Of a DNA stretch of 51,304 nucleotides, positions 14,528 to 23,441 are shown one piece after another. Both the position numbers and the translations under genes were made by a program. Every line of letters starts with the position of its first letter. Position 1 is the first letter of the stretch. The notes beneath the pieces were generated by a model that was not told where the DNA came from, ran no database searches, and saw only the letters and a list, made by a program, of their open reading frames with translations. Origin of the DNA: Bacillota bacterium (GTDB taxonomy: Bacteria; Bacillota; Sulfobacillia; UBA995; UBA9673); assembly GCA_003599345.1 (NCBI GenBank), contig QZJP01000041.1, positions 1 to 51,304 of the forward strand, in the 5' to 3' direction.

Positions 14528-15715
14528 TCAGATGGCGAGGTCGGCCGGCCTTGACGGGCTCCGTCCGTAGTAGTGGAGCAGGGCCTGGGCGATACGCTCG
14601 GCCGCGCGGCCGTCCCCGTATGGGTTCCTGGCCTCCGTCATGGCGCGGTAAGCCCGCTCGTCCCGCAGCAGTTCCTTGAGGGCCCCCACGACGGCGTCTT
14701 CCGCGGTCCCCACCACCCGGACAGTCCCGGCCTCAACGGCCTCCGGTCGCTCCGTGTTCTCCCGTACGAGAAGGAGCGGGCAGCCGAGTGACGGCGCTTC
14801 CTCCTGTAGTCCGCCCGAATCGGTCAAGACCAGATGGCACCGGGCCATAAGGTTGACCCAATCAGGGTAGGGTACGGGGTCGAACAGGATGACGTTGTCC
14901 AGGCCGTGGAGCTCTCGCCTGGCCACGTCCCCCGCCTCGGGATTGCGGTGGGCCGAGACCAGCAGGCGGACGCCCGGCTCCTCAGCCAGAACGCGCCGGA
15001 GAGCAGCGTAGATGCGGACCATCGGCTCTCCCCAGTTCTCCCGGCGGTGGCACTCCACGAGCACCAGACGTTCACGGCTAGCGTCGCCGTCGCCGCGCAC
15101 CGCGGAGAGAGCCCGGCGGAGCCCGGCATCGGAGAAGCGGTGGTCTTGGCGCACAGTCATGAACAGGGCGTCTATGGCCGTGTTCCCGGTGACGTAGACA
15201 CGGGACTCGGGGACTCCCTCGTCGAGAAGGTTGGCCCGGGCCCACGCCGTGGGCGCGAAATGAAGATCGGCCAAGGCGCCGGCGAGGCGCCTGTTCATCT
15301 CCTCGGGCCAGGGCGAGTACTTGTCACGCGTGCGCAAGCCCGCCTCGACGTGCCCGATGTCCACCTTGGCGTAGAAGGCCGCCAGGCTTGCCGCCAGCGC
15401 GGTCGTGGCGTCCCCGTGCACCAGCACGATGTCGGGCCGGTCGGAGGCGAGCACGGGCTCGAGACCCTCGAGCATGGCCGTCGTGAGCCGGGTGAGCTTC
15501 TGGCGGTGGGTCATGACGTTGAGATCGTGGTCGGGTCGGATGTCGAAGTGCTCGAGCACCTGGTCCAACATCTCACGGTGCTGCGCCGTGACGGTCACCC
15601 GCACGGCGAAGGACTCCGGGGTCGACCTGAGACGCAGGATGACGGGGGCCATCTTCACCGCCTCCGGCCTGGTCCCGAAGACAGTCATCACCTTGAGGGG
15701 TTCCGAGCCCGTCAT
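14528..15715 (-). CDS. wecB: UDP-N-acetylglucosamine 2-epimerase (non-hydrolysing)
   Basis: 395 residues. It interconverts UDP-GlcNAc and UDP-ManNAc, the ManNAc donor for wall teichoic linkage units and SLH-binding secondary wall polymers. Visible: KVMTVFGTRPEAVKMAPV at the start, GHVEAGLRT, ECHRRENWG, SAHRNPEAG and LTDSGGLQEEAPSLGCP. The open frame runs on to 16846, but that extension reads out of frame through tagO; the real start is ATG 15715, whose ATGA overlaps the tagO stop. Also called mnaA in Bacillus. The tagO-wecB pair is a standard unit. Confidence 0.96.
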   Translation of the reverse strand: MTGSEPLKVMTVFGTRPEAVKMAPVILRLRSTPESFAVRVTVTAQHREMLDQVLEHFDIRPDHDLNVMTHRQKLTRLTTAMLEGLEPVLASDRPDIVLVHGDATTALAASLAAFYAKVDIGHVEAGLRTRDKYSPWPEEMNRRLAGALADLHFAPTAWARANLLDEGVPESRVYVTGNTAIDALFMTVRQDHRFSDAGLRRALSAVRGDGDASRERLVLVECHRRENWGEPMVRIYAALRRVLAEEPGVRLLVSAHRNPEAGDVARRELHGLDNVILFDPVPYPDWVNLMARCHLVLTDSGGLQEEAPSLGCPLLLVRENTERPEAVEAGTVRVVGTAEDAVVGALKELLRDERAYRAMTEARNPYGDGRAAERIAQALLHYYGRSPSRPADLAI

Positions 15716-16767
15716 TTGGGGAGGTTCTTCCCCTGTCCGGAGGAGGCGATGGAACCAGTGGTCAGGAGCCCGAGGAAAGCCAAAGGGCCGAGGCCGGCGA
15801 GGCAGGCGACTACAATGAACCCGACCCCTTCCCTCACCTCGGAGAGGATGACCGCGCTCAAGGCCATCCAGGCGGTTACGCCCCACATGAGGAGCACGGC
15901 CTTCCGCTGGCTCAGCCCTATGTCGAGCAAGCGGTGATGGATGTGCCCCTTGTCCGCCTGGCCGATGGACCGTTTCGCCCTGAGGCGCCTGACGATGGCG
16001 AGGGCCGTGTCGGTTATGGGCAGGGCGAGGGCGATCATGGGCACGAGCAGGGCCACCGTGGTTGTCTGCTTGAGGGCGCCCTCGACCGATATCGCGGCCA
16101 GGGCGAAGCCGAGGAACATCGAACCCGTGTCGCCCATGAAAATCTTGGCGGGGTTGAAGTTGTGGGGGAGGAAACCCGCCGTCGCCCCGGCCAGAGCCGC
16201 GGCGGACACCACGACGCTCGTCGTCGTGACTCCCGTCCTGGCGGCCACGAAGAGGGCGGCCAGCGCGGCGATGGCGCAGATGCCCGCGGCCAGGCCGTCG
16301 AGGCCGTCGGCCAGATTGACGACGTTCATGACCGCCACCACCCACAGGACGCTGAGGAGGTAGCTCCAGTCGCCGAGATAGACGATGCCGCCCGTGAAGG
16401 GGTTGGAGATGAAATGGACGCGGACCCCGAGTCCGACCACGAGGCTGGCGACCAGGATCTGCCCGAGGAGCTTGGATGTCGGCGAGATGTCCTTCAGGTC
16501 GTCGACGGCTCCCAGGGCCAGGGCCAGGAAGCCGCACCCCAGGATGGTCAACGTCCGGTCGTCGGGCCAGCCTTCGACCAGGACGACGGTGAGGGCGAAA
16601 GACGCGAAGATGGCCATCCCGCCGAGATGCGGGACGGGGTGAGTGTGTACGCTCCGGTCCACGGGGATGGCCACGGCACCGACTCGGCGGGCCAGCTTGC
16701 CGACCAGCGGGGTGAGTCCGTAGGTGACGATGAACGCGAGAGAGAAAGTGAGGAGAGGCAAGAGCAC
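15712..16767 (-). CDS. tagO: TagO/WecA-type undecaprenyl-phosphate GlcNAc-1-phosphate transferase
   Basis: 351 residues, about ten membrane helices. It loads GlcNAc-1-P onto undecaprenyl phosphate, starting wall-polymer synthesis at the inner face of the membrane. Family motifs: HTHPVPHLGG, AVDDLKD (aspartates for Mg2+), NVVNLADGLDGLAAG, FNPAKIFMGDTGSMFLGF and the KGHIHHRLLDIG loop. I start at GTG 16767 with GGAGGGG 8 bases upstream. It is translationally coupled to wecB. A TTGACA promoter candidate lies at 16862-16891. Confidence 0.95.
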   Translation of the reverse strand: MLLPLLTFSLAFIVTYGLTPLVGKLARRVGAVAIPVDRSVHTHPVPHLGGMAIFASFALTVVLVEGWPDDRTLTILGCGFLALALGAVDDLKDISPTSKLLGQILVASLVVGLGVRVHFISNPFTGGIVYLGDWSYLLSVLWVVAVMNVVNLADGLDGLAAGICAIAALAALFVAARTGVTTTSVVVSAAALAGATAGFLPHNFNPAKIFMGDTGSMFLGFALAAISVEGALKQTTTVALLVPMIALALPITDTALAIVRRLRAKRSIGQADKGHIHHRLLDIGLSQRKAVLLMWGVTAWMALSAVILSEVREGVGFIVVACLAGLGPLAFLGLLTTGSIASSGQGKNLPK

Positions 16768-16861
16768 TCGAGACTCCCCTCCCTGGTGTCGTGCCTGCGT
16801 ACGTAACAAACGACGCTAGGGCCGTAGTCGGGGCGGTTGACGTCACGTTTCGCTCCGGCCA

Positions 16862-16891
16862 AGCCTACACCTTTTGCGGCCAAACTGTCAA
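16862..16891 (-). promoter_or_regulatory. Candidate promoter of the tagO-wecB-murA operon
   Basis: Minus strand: TTGACA (16891-16886), 18-base spacer, TAGGCT (16867-16862, 3/6). A second TTGACAG lies at 16920-16914, 29 bases upstream, with no good -10. The rest of the 214-base gap (16768-16981) shows no gene. Confidence 0.4.
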
Positions 16892-16981
16892 ACCCAGCCA
16901 ACAACGGACCTGACTGTCAAAGCCCTTCGCGACCCAGTGTATTACGCCCTCGGGGTGGCCGGCCGAAGGCCCAGGAGGGTC

Positions 16982-17434
16982 TCACCTGTGGACTCTTGTC
17001 GGCAATCCAGCCTCCGCGCGGAGCTGCCGGGCAAGTTCATCGGGGTAATCGTCCCGATAGACGATATCCTTGATGCCCGCGTTTATCAGGAGTTTCGTGC
17101 AGATGACGCACGGTTCGTTCGTGCAGTAGAGAGTCGCTCCATCGACTGCTATGCCGTAGCGGGCAGCCTGGACAAGCACGTTCTGCTCGGCGTGCGAACC
17201 ACGACATATCTCGTGCCTCTCCCCTGCCGGGACCTGGAGCCTATCCCTCAAGCAGCCCGCTTCGAGACAGTGATGCAGGCCCGACGGGGCGCCGTTGTAG
17301 CCTGTGGCAAGGATGCGTTTGTCGCGGACCAGAACGGCTCCCACCCGCCGCCTCAGGCACGTCGACCGGCTGGCGACCACGCCGGCGATGTCCATGAAAT
17401 AGGCGTCCCACGCGGGTCTCCTTCCGCCCCCCAC
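16982..17434 (-). CDS. comEB: ComEB family dCMP/cytidine deaminase
   Basis: 150 residues. Deoxycytidylate deaminases convert dCMP to dUMP for dTMP synthesis. The zinc site is complete: HAEQN (His ligand and catalytic Glu) and PCVICTK (two Cys). [20 protein letters not shown] is the usual N-terminal segment. The long open frame to 17572 lies inside rpiB; GTG 17434 follows the rpiB stop by two bases, with AGAGG 7 bases upstream, and is the start I prefer. Bacillus has comEB-like genes in the same rpiB-to-tagO neighbourhood. Confidence 0.93.
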   Translation of the reverse strand: MGGGRRPAWDAYFMDIAGVVASRSTCLRRRVGAVLVRDKRILATGYNGAPSGLHHCLEAGCLRDRLQVPAGERHEICRGSHAEQNVLVQAARYGIAVDGATLYCTNEPCVICTKLLINAGIKDIVYRDDYPDELARQLRAEAGLPTRVHR

Positions 17435-17436
17435 GG

Positions 17437-17883
17437 CTACACCTCTTCCTCTAGCTCGGCGATGCGGCGTACGCGCCGCTCGTGCCTGCCGCCGGCCTCG
17501 AAACCGGCTCCCAGCCAGGCCGTGAGAATCTCGAGAGCCAGAGCCGGACCTATGACCCTGGCGCCCAGGCACAGGACGTTGGAGTCATTATGTTGACGAG
17601 CCATCCGGGCGGAGAAGGTGTCGTGACACAAGGCCGCGCGGACCCCGCGCACCTTGTTCGCCACTATGGAGGTTCCGATGCCCGTCCCACACACGATGAG
17701 ACCTCGGTCCGCCTCACCTAGGGCCACGGCGCGGGCCACTCGCAGCGCGACGTCGGGATAGTCTACAGAATCCGCGGAGAACGTCCCGAAGTCCTGGACG
17801 TCGTGGCCCTGGTCGACGAGATAGGCGGCCAGCTCGTCCTTCATCTGGTAGCCGGCGTGGTCGGCCCCTACCGCTATTCTCAT
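17437..17883 (-). CDS. rpiB: Ribose-5-phosphate isomerase B
   Basis: 148 residues, family length. It interconverts ribose-5-P and ribulose-5-P. The signature is intact: [16 protein letters not shown] at the N-terminus, [14 protein letters not shown], the anion loop [18 protein letters not shown] with the catalytic Cys, and [27 protein letters not shown]. Its ATG overlaps the stop of the Sua5-YwlE gene by four bases. It is followed two bases later by comEB. Confidence 0.97.
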   Translation of the reverse strand: MRIAVGADHAGYQMKDELAAYLVDQGHDVQDFGTFSADSVDYPDVALRVARAVALGEADRGLIVCGTGIGTSIVANKVRGVRAALCHDTFSARMARQHNDSNVLCLGARVIGPALALEILTAWLGAGFEAGGRHERRVRRIAELEEEV

Positions 17884-19610
17884 GGCTGCTTCTCCTCTCC
17901 TGGGCCTTCGGGCTCCCCGATGAGCTCGCGCAGGTCGGCGAGGTTAGTAAGACGTTCGACAACTCGCGCCACGGCCTTTTCGATTTCGTCGGCCGCTTCC
18001 CTGTAGACTTCGAGGCCGAGACCGATGGGATCGCTGATGTCCCCCGCGGCTCGGGACGCGATGCTCCCCACGTCTTGCCCGGACCCGGCGCCGTCGCCGG
18101 CATAGCCCTTCAGCGTGAACACCCTGTCGGCGACGCCCGGTGCGAGAGCCAGTACCGCCTCCTTGTGGGCCCCCGTCATGGTAAGGATGAGACGGGTCCG
18201 GTCGAGGAGTTCGGCAGTCACCTGCCGGGCGACGTGGTTCCCCAGGTCAAGACCCCTCTCGGCCATGACCTGCACCGCTTCAGGCGACGCCGGTCCGGCT
18301 GCCGGAACGAAGACCCCGGCGGATTCGGCCCGGTAGGCCCGGTCAAGACCGGCGCGCCGCAGGTGGTCGTTGAGGATGGCCGCGGCCATCGGGCTACGGC
18401 ACGTGTTCCCGCTGCAAATCAACAGAATCGTGTCCGGTGTCTCCGCCGGGGGGCCGCCATCGTCCCCGGCCTCGATCACCTCGGCGGCCGCGCGTCCCAG
18501 CCTGTCGTTCACGGCGCGCCCCAGGCCTTCGGATGATGAGCCCTCGGCGATTATGACGTCCACTCCTTGGCGGTCGAGGTCGCGGAGGACCGCGAAGAGC
18601 CGCGCGGCTATCTCGCCGGGCTCGTTCCTCGCGCCCCAGGCCACGACCGGCAGTGGCTCGCTCCGCCAGTCGCCAGCCCGCCCCAGCAGGTCGGCCGTCT
18701 CCCGGGCGCAGGCAACTCCCACCGTCCGGCCCGAGGCCCGCTCGCCGGCGACCACCCGCGCGACGACGGCGGCCGTCCGCTCCGGGCCGTCCGGGCGGCG
18801 AGTGTCGGGCAACACCAGCACCAGGCGGGCCCTGGGGGCGTAGTGCCGGTGACGGAGCCCCGGTGAACGCGCTGCGGCCTCCGCGTCCGGGACAGCGACC
18901 CCGGGCCCTCCGGGCGGCCGCGTGCGGGTCGCCGGCCCCTCGAGCACCTGGACGTTTCCGAGAACCTCACGCAGTTCCTCCACCGTCACCCCGCCCGGCC
19001 GGAGGACCACCGGCACCGGGCCGGTCAGGTCGAGAACGGTGGACTCGACCCCGACGGGGCAAGGCCCGGCGTCCAGAACGTAGTCGACCAGGCCGTCCAA
19101 GTCCGCCAGTGCGTCCGCAGCTCTTGTCGGGCTGGGCCTCCCGCTGACGTTGGCACTGGGCGCCGCAACGGGCACTCCCGCGAGGCGTATGAGTTCAAGC
19201 GCCACGGGATGGGCCGGCATCCGCACAGCCACGGTGTCCAGGCCGCGCGACACTTCCTCCGCCACCCGGGCGGCCCGGCGCAACACCAGGCTGAGTGGTC
19301 CCGGCCAGAACCTCGACATCAGCCCGGCCGCGGCGGGAGGAACCTCCGTGACCAGGCCGGCAATGTCCTCGGGGGACCAGATGTGGACAATCAAGGGGTT
19401 GTCGGGTGGGCGGCCCTTGGCCTCGAACACGGCCCTGACGGCCCGGCTGTCCGTGGCGTCCGCGCCCAGGCCGTAGACGGTCTCAGTGGGGAACACCACG
19501 AGGCCGCCACAGGCCAGGCTGTGGGCGGCTTCCCGGATGACCGACGGGTCCGGCCGCCCCGCGTCGACCCGGATGACTTTGGTCCGCCTGCTCCGTCCGG
19601 TCGCGGCCAA
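17880..19610 (-). CDS. Fusion: Sua5 threonylcarbamoyl-AMP synthase + YwlE-type arginine phosphatase
   Basis: 576 residues in one frame. The YrdC/Sua5 domain (about 12-215) has GGLVVFPTETVYGLGADA, KGRPPDNPLIVH and VAAPSANVSG; it makes threonylcarbamoyl-AMP for the t6A tRNA modification. The Sua5 C-terminal domain (about 240-380) includes SPGLRHRHYAPRA. A low-molecular-weight phosphatase domain follows (about 392-560): P-loop CSGNTCRSP with C399 and R405, and catalytic D527 in SDPIG. T403 matches the Thr that gives B. subtilis YwlE its phosphoarginine specificity. In Bacillus ywlC and ywlE are separate genes near rpiB; here they are joined. TTG 19610 follows GGGAGG at good spacing. Confidence 0.93.
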   Translation of the reverse strand: MAATGRSRRTKVIRVDAGRPDPSVIREAAHSLACGGLVVFPTETVYGLGADATDSRAVRAVFEAKGRPPDNPLIVHIWSPEDIAGLVTEVPPAAAGLMSRFWPGPLSLVLRRAARVAEEVSRGLDTVAVRMPAHPVALELIRLAGVPVAAPSANVSGRPSPTRAADALADLDGLVDYVLDAGPCPVGVESTVLDLTGPVPVVLRPGGVTVEELREVLGNVQVLEGPATRTRPPGGPGVAVPDAEAAARSPGLRHRHYAPRARLVLVLPDTRRPDGPERTAAVVARVVAGERASGRTVGVACARETADLLGRAGDWRSEPLPVVAWGARNEPGEIAARLFAVLRDLDRQGVDVIIAEGSSSEGLGRAVNDRLGRAAAEVIEAGDDGGPPAETPDTILLICSGNTCRSPMAAAILNDHLRRAGLDRAYRAESAGVFVPAAGPASPEAVQVMAERGLDLGNHVARQVTAELLDRTRLILTMTGAHKEAVLALAPGVADRVFTLKGYAGDGAGSGQDVGSIASRAAGDISDPIGLGLEVYREAADEIEKAVARVVERLTNLADLRELIGEPEGPGEEKQP

Positions 19611-19626
19611 AGGCTACGCCTCCCCT

Positions 19627-20580
19627 CTAAGGGTAGAGTTTCCGGCGGTGCCTATTGTGTCCTTCACCGGCTGGGACAACTTCCCCCGGGCCCGGCCGCG
19701 TCGCCCAGACGACTCGTTCCACCCCGGCGAGGTCGCGCTCGGCGAAGACATCGCGGAACTGACCGGTACCCCACAACAATCCGCCCACTGCCTGGGCCTG
19801 CCCGGGGCCGGCTTCCAGACACACGAAGGCCGGGGACCCGAGGAACGCCGGTAGCTGGAGGGCCAGGCGGCGGAAGAGGTCCAGTCCGTCGGGGCCGCCG
19901 GTCAGGCTCTCCTTGGGTTCGTAGTCCCGGACCTCGGTAGGCAGGAAGGACCATTCGTCGTCGCGGACGTAGGGTAAGTTGGCCACCACGCCGTCCAGAG
20001 CCAGGCCCGGTTCCCCGGACAGGGCGGAGAGCAGGTCTCCCCGGTAGAAAACGATGTTCTCCCCAACCCCCAGTCTCGCGGCGTTGCGCTCGGCCGTGGC
20101 CAGGGCCTGAGGGGAGGTGTCCAGAGCGTAGACGCGGCAGCCCGGCAAGAGGCGGCAGAGAGTCACCGCGACCGCCCCGGACCCGGTCCCCACGTCGGCC
20201 AGGGTGAGGCCGCGGCCGGGCGCCATGCCCAAAGCCCTGGCCCGGTCGACGGCCACGCTCACCAGGAGTTCGGTCTCGGGCCTGGGCACGAGCACGCCCG
20301 GGCCGACCTCGAACTCCAGGCCCATGAACTCCCGCCCGCCCGTGATGTAGGCCACCGGGCACCCTCTCCTCCGGCGCTCGACGGCTTCCCGATACGCGCG
20401 GACCGTCCCGGGCTCGAGGGCGAGTTCGGGGTGGGCAAGGAGGGTTTCTCGAGTGGTCCCGGCCACGTGACAAAGCAGGACTTCGGCATCCAGCCTCGGG
20501 GTCTGGCATCCCGCCAGGCGGAGGGCCTGGGTCGCCCGGCGCAAGACCTCCCCGGCCGGCTGGGGATACGAGTCGCTCAT
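19627..20580 (-). CDS. prmC: Release factor glutamine methyltransferase
   Basis: 317 residues. PrmC methylates the Gln of the GGQ motif of release factors using SAM. The SAM site is LADVGTGSGAVAVTL, followed by YALDTSPQAL; the catalytic NPPY motif reads NLPY (VVANLPYVRDDE), a minor variant that keeps the Pro-Tyr pair. PVAYITGGREFMGLEFEVGPGVLVPRPETE is typical. It starts at ATG 20580, 11 bases after its substrate gene prfA, and runs to within 16 bases of the Sua5-YwlE start. The last 40 residues are basic and poorly conserved. Confidence 0.95.
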   Translation of the reverse strand: MSDSYPQPAGEVLRRATQALRLAGCQTPRLDAEVLLCHVAGTTRETLLAHPELALEPGTVRAYREAVERRRRGCPVAYITGGREFMGLEFEVGPGVLVPRPETELLVSVAVDRARALGMAPGRGLTLADVGTGSGAVAVTLCRLLPGCRVYALDTSPQALATAERNAARLGVGENIVFYRGDLLSALSGEPGLALDGVVANLPYVRDDEWSFLPTEVRDYEPKESLTGGPDGLDLFRRLALQLPAFLGSPAFVCLEAGPGQAQAVGGLLWGTGQFRDVFAERDLAGVERVVWATRPGPGEVVPAGEGHNRHRRKLYP

Positions 20581-20591
20581 GGCCTTGGGCC

Positions 20592-21659
20592 CTACTCCGC
20601 CTTGCGGAGTTGTTCGGCCTGAGCCGACGTGGCCAGGGCGTCGATGAGCTCGTCGAGGTCGCCGTCGAGAACCAGAGGAAGCCTGTGGGTGGTCAACCCG
20701 ATGCGGTGGTCGGTGACGCGGGTCTGCGGGAAGTTGTAGGTCCGGATGCGTTCGCTGCGGTCCCCGGTGCCTACCTGCGAACGCCGCTCCCGGGCCACTT
20801 GCTCGTGCTGCTCTTCCTGAGCCTTCGCCAGCAGCCGGGCTCGCAGCACCCTCATGGCCTTCTCCCGGTTCTTGTGCTGGGACTTCTCGTCCTGGCAGGT
20901 AACGGTGATGCCGGTAGGGATGTGTACTATCCGCACGGCGGACTCGGTCTTGTTGACGTGCTGGCCACCGGGGCCGCCGGCGCCGTAAGTATCGATATCA
21001 AGGTCTTTGGGGCTGATTTCGACCTCGACCTCTTCAGCCTCGGGCAGCACCGCCACGGTGGCGGTGGAAGTGTGAATGCGGCCGCCGGACTCGGTCTCCG
21101 GAACACGTTGCACGCGGTGGACCCCGCTCTCGTACTTGAGCCGGCTATAGGCCCCTTCGCCCTCGATGACGAAGATGACCTCCTTGAACCCTCCGATATC
21201 GGTGGGAGTCGAGCTCAAGAGCTCCGTGCGCCACCCCTGCCGCTCGGCGTACCGGCTATAGGCCCGGTAGAGGTCGGCCGCGAACAAGGCGGCCTCCTCG
21301 CCGCCGGTCCCCGCCCGTATCTCGACGACCACGTTCTTCTCGTCGTTGGGGTCGCGTGGCAGGAGAAGGACGGTAAGCCGCTCCTCGAGCTCCTCACGGC
21401 GCGCTCTCAGGGTCTCGATCTCGTTTTGGGCCATCTCGCGGAGGTCGGCGTCCCGCTCGGTCTCCAGGAGTTCCTCGGCCCCCTCTATCTCGCGCCCGGT
21501 CCTCCGCCAATCCCGGTAGACCTCGACGATGGGTTCGAGGCGGGACCGCTCTTTGGCCATGGCCTTCCACCGCTCGTGATCGGCCAGAACCGTGGGGTCC
21601 GCGAGCTTCGCCGTGAGGTCGTCGTACTTGGCTTCGATGTCCGCAAGCTTTTCGAACAT
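20592..21659 (-). CDS. prfA: Peptide chain release factor 1
   Basis: 355 residues, normal. RF1 reads UAA and UAG. The peptidyl-tRNA hydrolysis motif is in [18 protein letters not shown], and the stop-codon tripeptide region reads [13 protein letters not shown] (P-E-T in place of P-A-T, still PxT). ATG 21659 is the start. A strong promoter with an extended -10 and two leader hairpins lies upstream, so prfA-prmC-sua5/ywlE-rpiB-comEB form the likely operon. Confidence 0.97.
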   Translation of the reverse strand: MFEKLADIEAKYDDLTAKLADPTVLADHERWKAMAKERSRLEPIVEVYRDWRRTGREIEGAEELLETERDADLREMAQNEIETLRARREELEERLTVLLLPRDPNDEKNVVVEIRAGTGGEEAALFAADLYRAYSRYAERQGWRTELLSSTPTDIGGFKEVIFVIEGEGAYSRLKYESGVHRVQRVPETESGGRIHTSTATVAVLPEAEEVEVEISPKDLDIDTYGAGGPGGQHVNKTESAVRIVHIPTGITVTCQDEKSQHKNREKAMRVLRARLLAKAQEEQHEQVARERRSQVGTGDRSERIRTYNFPQTRVTDHRIGLTTHRLPLVLDGDLDELIDALATSAQAEQLRKAE

Positions 21660-21679
21660 GCCCCTATCACCGCCAAACG

Positions 21680-21727
21680 GCCCCCGCGGGGGCCGCCGCC
21701 TTCAGTCCCGATCCGGGTCGCACCCGG
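21680..21727 (-). other. Two hairpins in the prfA leader
   Basis: In transcription order: TCCGGGT-GCG-ACCCGGA (21727-21711), then the perfect palindrome GGCCCCCGCGGGGGCC (21695-21680) followed by GTTT. Both lie between the promoter (21746-21775) and the prfA start. The second could act as a weak terminator or as leader structure. Confidence 0.5.
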
Positions 21728-21745
21728 ACTATCCGTTCAACAAGG

Positions 21746-21775
21746 ATTATAGCATGAGCGGAATCCGGCCTTCAA
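21746..21775 (-). promoter_or_regulatory. Sigma-A promoter of the prfA operon
   Basis: Minus strand: TTGAAG (21775-21770, 4/6), 18-base spacer, perfect TATAAT (21751-21746) preceded by TGC, an extended -10. It overlaps the last codons of the DUF1385 gene, so prfA has its own start although it follows the transporter operon. Confidence 0.7.
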
Positions 21776-22722
21776 ACGCGCTCGGCGGGCTCCCGGCCGT
21801 CCGGGCGACCGGGACGGGTCGGGTGCCCCGGGCCGGCAGGGCGTGATCCGCCCGCGGGGTCCCTGGGCGGCGGGTTCAGGGCCGCGAGAGCGGCGGCCGC
21901 CACCTCGAGTTGCGGCATGTCGGGCTGGCGCGTGGTCAGCCGTTGGAGCCACATGCCGGGAGCCGTTAGCCACCTCCAGGCCGGGGTCCGGGATGTGGCG
22001 CCGAGCCTCGTGAGCTCGTAGGCCAGCCCGGCCACCACCGGTAAGAGAGCCAGTCTCGTGCCGAGGCGGACCCACAGGTTGGGCCACCCGAACACCGAAA
22101 AAGTGAGGATGCTGACGACGACCACGAACAGGAGAAAGCTTGTCCCGCACCTGGGGTGGGCGGTCCCGAACCGCGCCGCGCTCTGTGGGTCGATGGGTGA
22201 ACCGGCGTCGTAGGCGTTGATCACCTTGTGCTCGGCCCCGTGGTACTCGTAGACGCGGCGCATGTCGGGCATGCGGCCGGCCGCCGCCACGTAGGCGACG
22301 AGAATGGCCAGGCGCAGGAGCCCCTCGCCGAGGTTGACCACTACGGTTGTGGCCCCGAGCGCCCGGAGAGGTCCGGCCACCACCGTCGGCAAGAGGACGA
22401 AGAGGCCGATGGCGATGGCGAAGCCGGCCAAGACCACGAGCCCTCCCTCGGTCTTGGTGATCTTCTCGTCTTCGCCCACGGCCTCGTTGGCCGAGAGGAT
22501 GAGCGCTTCCACGCCGACGACGACGGAGTCGACGAGGGCCGCCACCCCGCGGAGAAGCGGCCACCGCCACACGCCGGCCCTGGACGTTGGCGACGGCTGC
22601 TTCTTATAGTGGGTGATTATGTCACCGCCTGGGCCTCTGACGGCCACAGCGTAACCTTCCGGGCCGCGCATCATGACGCCCTCGATGACAGCCTGTCCCC
22701 CGTAGGATACCGGCCGGTTCAA
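21772..22722 (-). CDS. DUF1385 membrane protein
   Basis: 316 residues. DUF1385 proteins (YqhQ-like) are conserved membrane proteins of unknown role, often next to rpmE, prfA and prmC. The family start YGGQAVIEGVMMRGP is clear; several hydrophobic segments span about 60-230, with the EYHGAEHK and AHPRCGTSFLL motifs. A Pro/Gly/Arg-rich tail of about 35 residues is extra. The frame is open to 22851, but TTG 22722 has GGAGGG 8 bases upstream and overlaps the stop of the upstream ABC permease (TTGA), so the two are translationally coupled. Confidence 0.88.
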   Translation of the reverse strand: MNRPVSYGGQAVIEGVMMRGPEGYAVAVRGPGGDIITHYKKQPSPTSRAGVWRWPLLRGVAALVDSVVVGVEALILSANEAVGEDEKITKTEGGLVVLAGFAIAIGLFVLLPTVVAGPLRALGATTVVVNLGEGLLRLAILVAYVAAAGRMPDMRRVYEYHGAEHKVINAYDAGSPIDPQSAARFGTAHPRCGTSFLLFVVVVSILTFSVFGWPNLWVRLGTRLALLPVVAGLAYELTRLGATSRTPAWRWLTAPGMWLQRLTTRQPDMPQLEVAAAALAALNPPPRDPAGGSRPAGPGHPTRPGRPDGREPAERV

Positions 22723-23441
22723 TACTCGCGCCCTCCGTGTCCCGACTCCAGGCCCGGAATGCGGAGCCTCTTCTCGACATAATCCATAACCCGGGTGATA
22801 CCGATGACGACTCCCAGGTAGATGACGGCCACCGAAATCATCGGGGACCACACCTTGAACGTCCTGCTGCGGATCATCGCCCCTCTGGTGAAGAGCTCCG
22901 GGAGGGCGATCATGTACACGACGGAAACGTACTTGACCATGTAAGCAACCTCATTCGACCAAGCCGGCAAGGCCAGGCGCAGGGCCTGGGGAAGGACGAC
23001 CCATCTGAACGCCTGCAGCGGCCTCATCCCGAGGGACCGCGCCGCGGTAAGCTGGCCCTCGCTGACCGACATGATGGCGCCGCGGATATACTCCGACTGG
23101 TAGGCCGCGGAGTTAAGGGTCAGGGCCGCCCAGGCCGAGAAGAAGCGGTCGAAGACGATGCCCATCTCGGGCAGGCCGTAGTAGACGACGAACAACTGGA
23201 CCAGAAGCGGGGTGCCGCGGAAGACCTCCACGTAGGCCGTGAAGAGCCAGTTCAAGGGCCCCCTGGTGTAGGTGCGGACCACGGCCGTCGGCACCGCCAG
23301 CACCAGCCCCGCGGTCAGGGCCAGGGCGGTGAGCTCGAGCGTGGTTACGAGCCCCTTGCCGAGTTCCGGCAGGATTCGCCAGATGAACTCCAGCTCGCCC
23401 ACGATGTCGATGGCCATGAGCCCGGCCAAGGTCACGGCCAT
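22719..23441 (-). CDS. Polar amino-acid ABC transporter permease (first)
   Basis: 240 residues with about five membrane helices, HisM/GlnP family. The EAA loop that contacts the ATPase is in SEGQLTAARSLGMRPLQAFRWVVLPQALRLALP. VEVFRGTPLLVQLF is also typical. ATG 23441 overlaps the stop of the ATPase gene (TGATG), and its own stop overlaps the DUF1385 start. The frame extends upstream only as a shadow of the ATPase gene. With the second permease it likely forms a heterodimer. Confidence 0.93.
   Translation of the reverse strand: MAVTLAGLMAIDIVGELEFIWRILPELGKGLVTTLELTALALTAGLVLAVPTAVVRTYTRGPLNWLFTAYVEVFRGTPLLVQLFVVYYGLPEMGIVFDRFFSAWAALTLNSAAYQSEYIRGAIMSVSEGQLTAARSLGMRPLQAFRWVVLPQALRLALPAWSNEVAYMVKYVSVVYMIALPELFTRGAMIRSRTFKVWSPMISVAVIYLGVVIGITRVMDYVEKRLRIPGLESGHGGREY

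Noticed and set aside
15716-16846. A long N-terminal extension of WecB
   Set aside because: It is tagO read in another frame. WecB family start and ATGA coupling fix the start at 15715.
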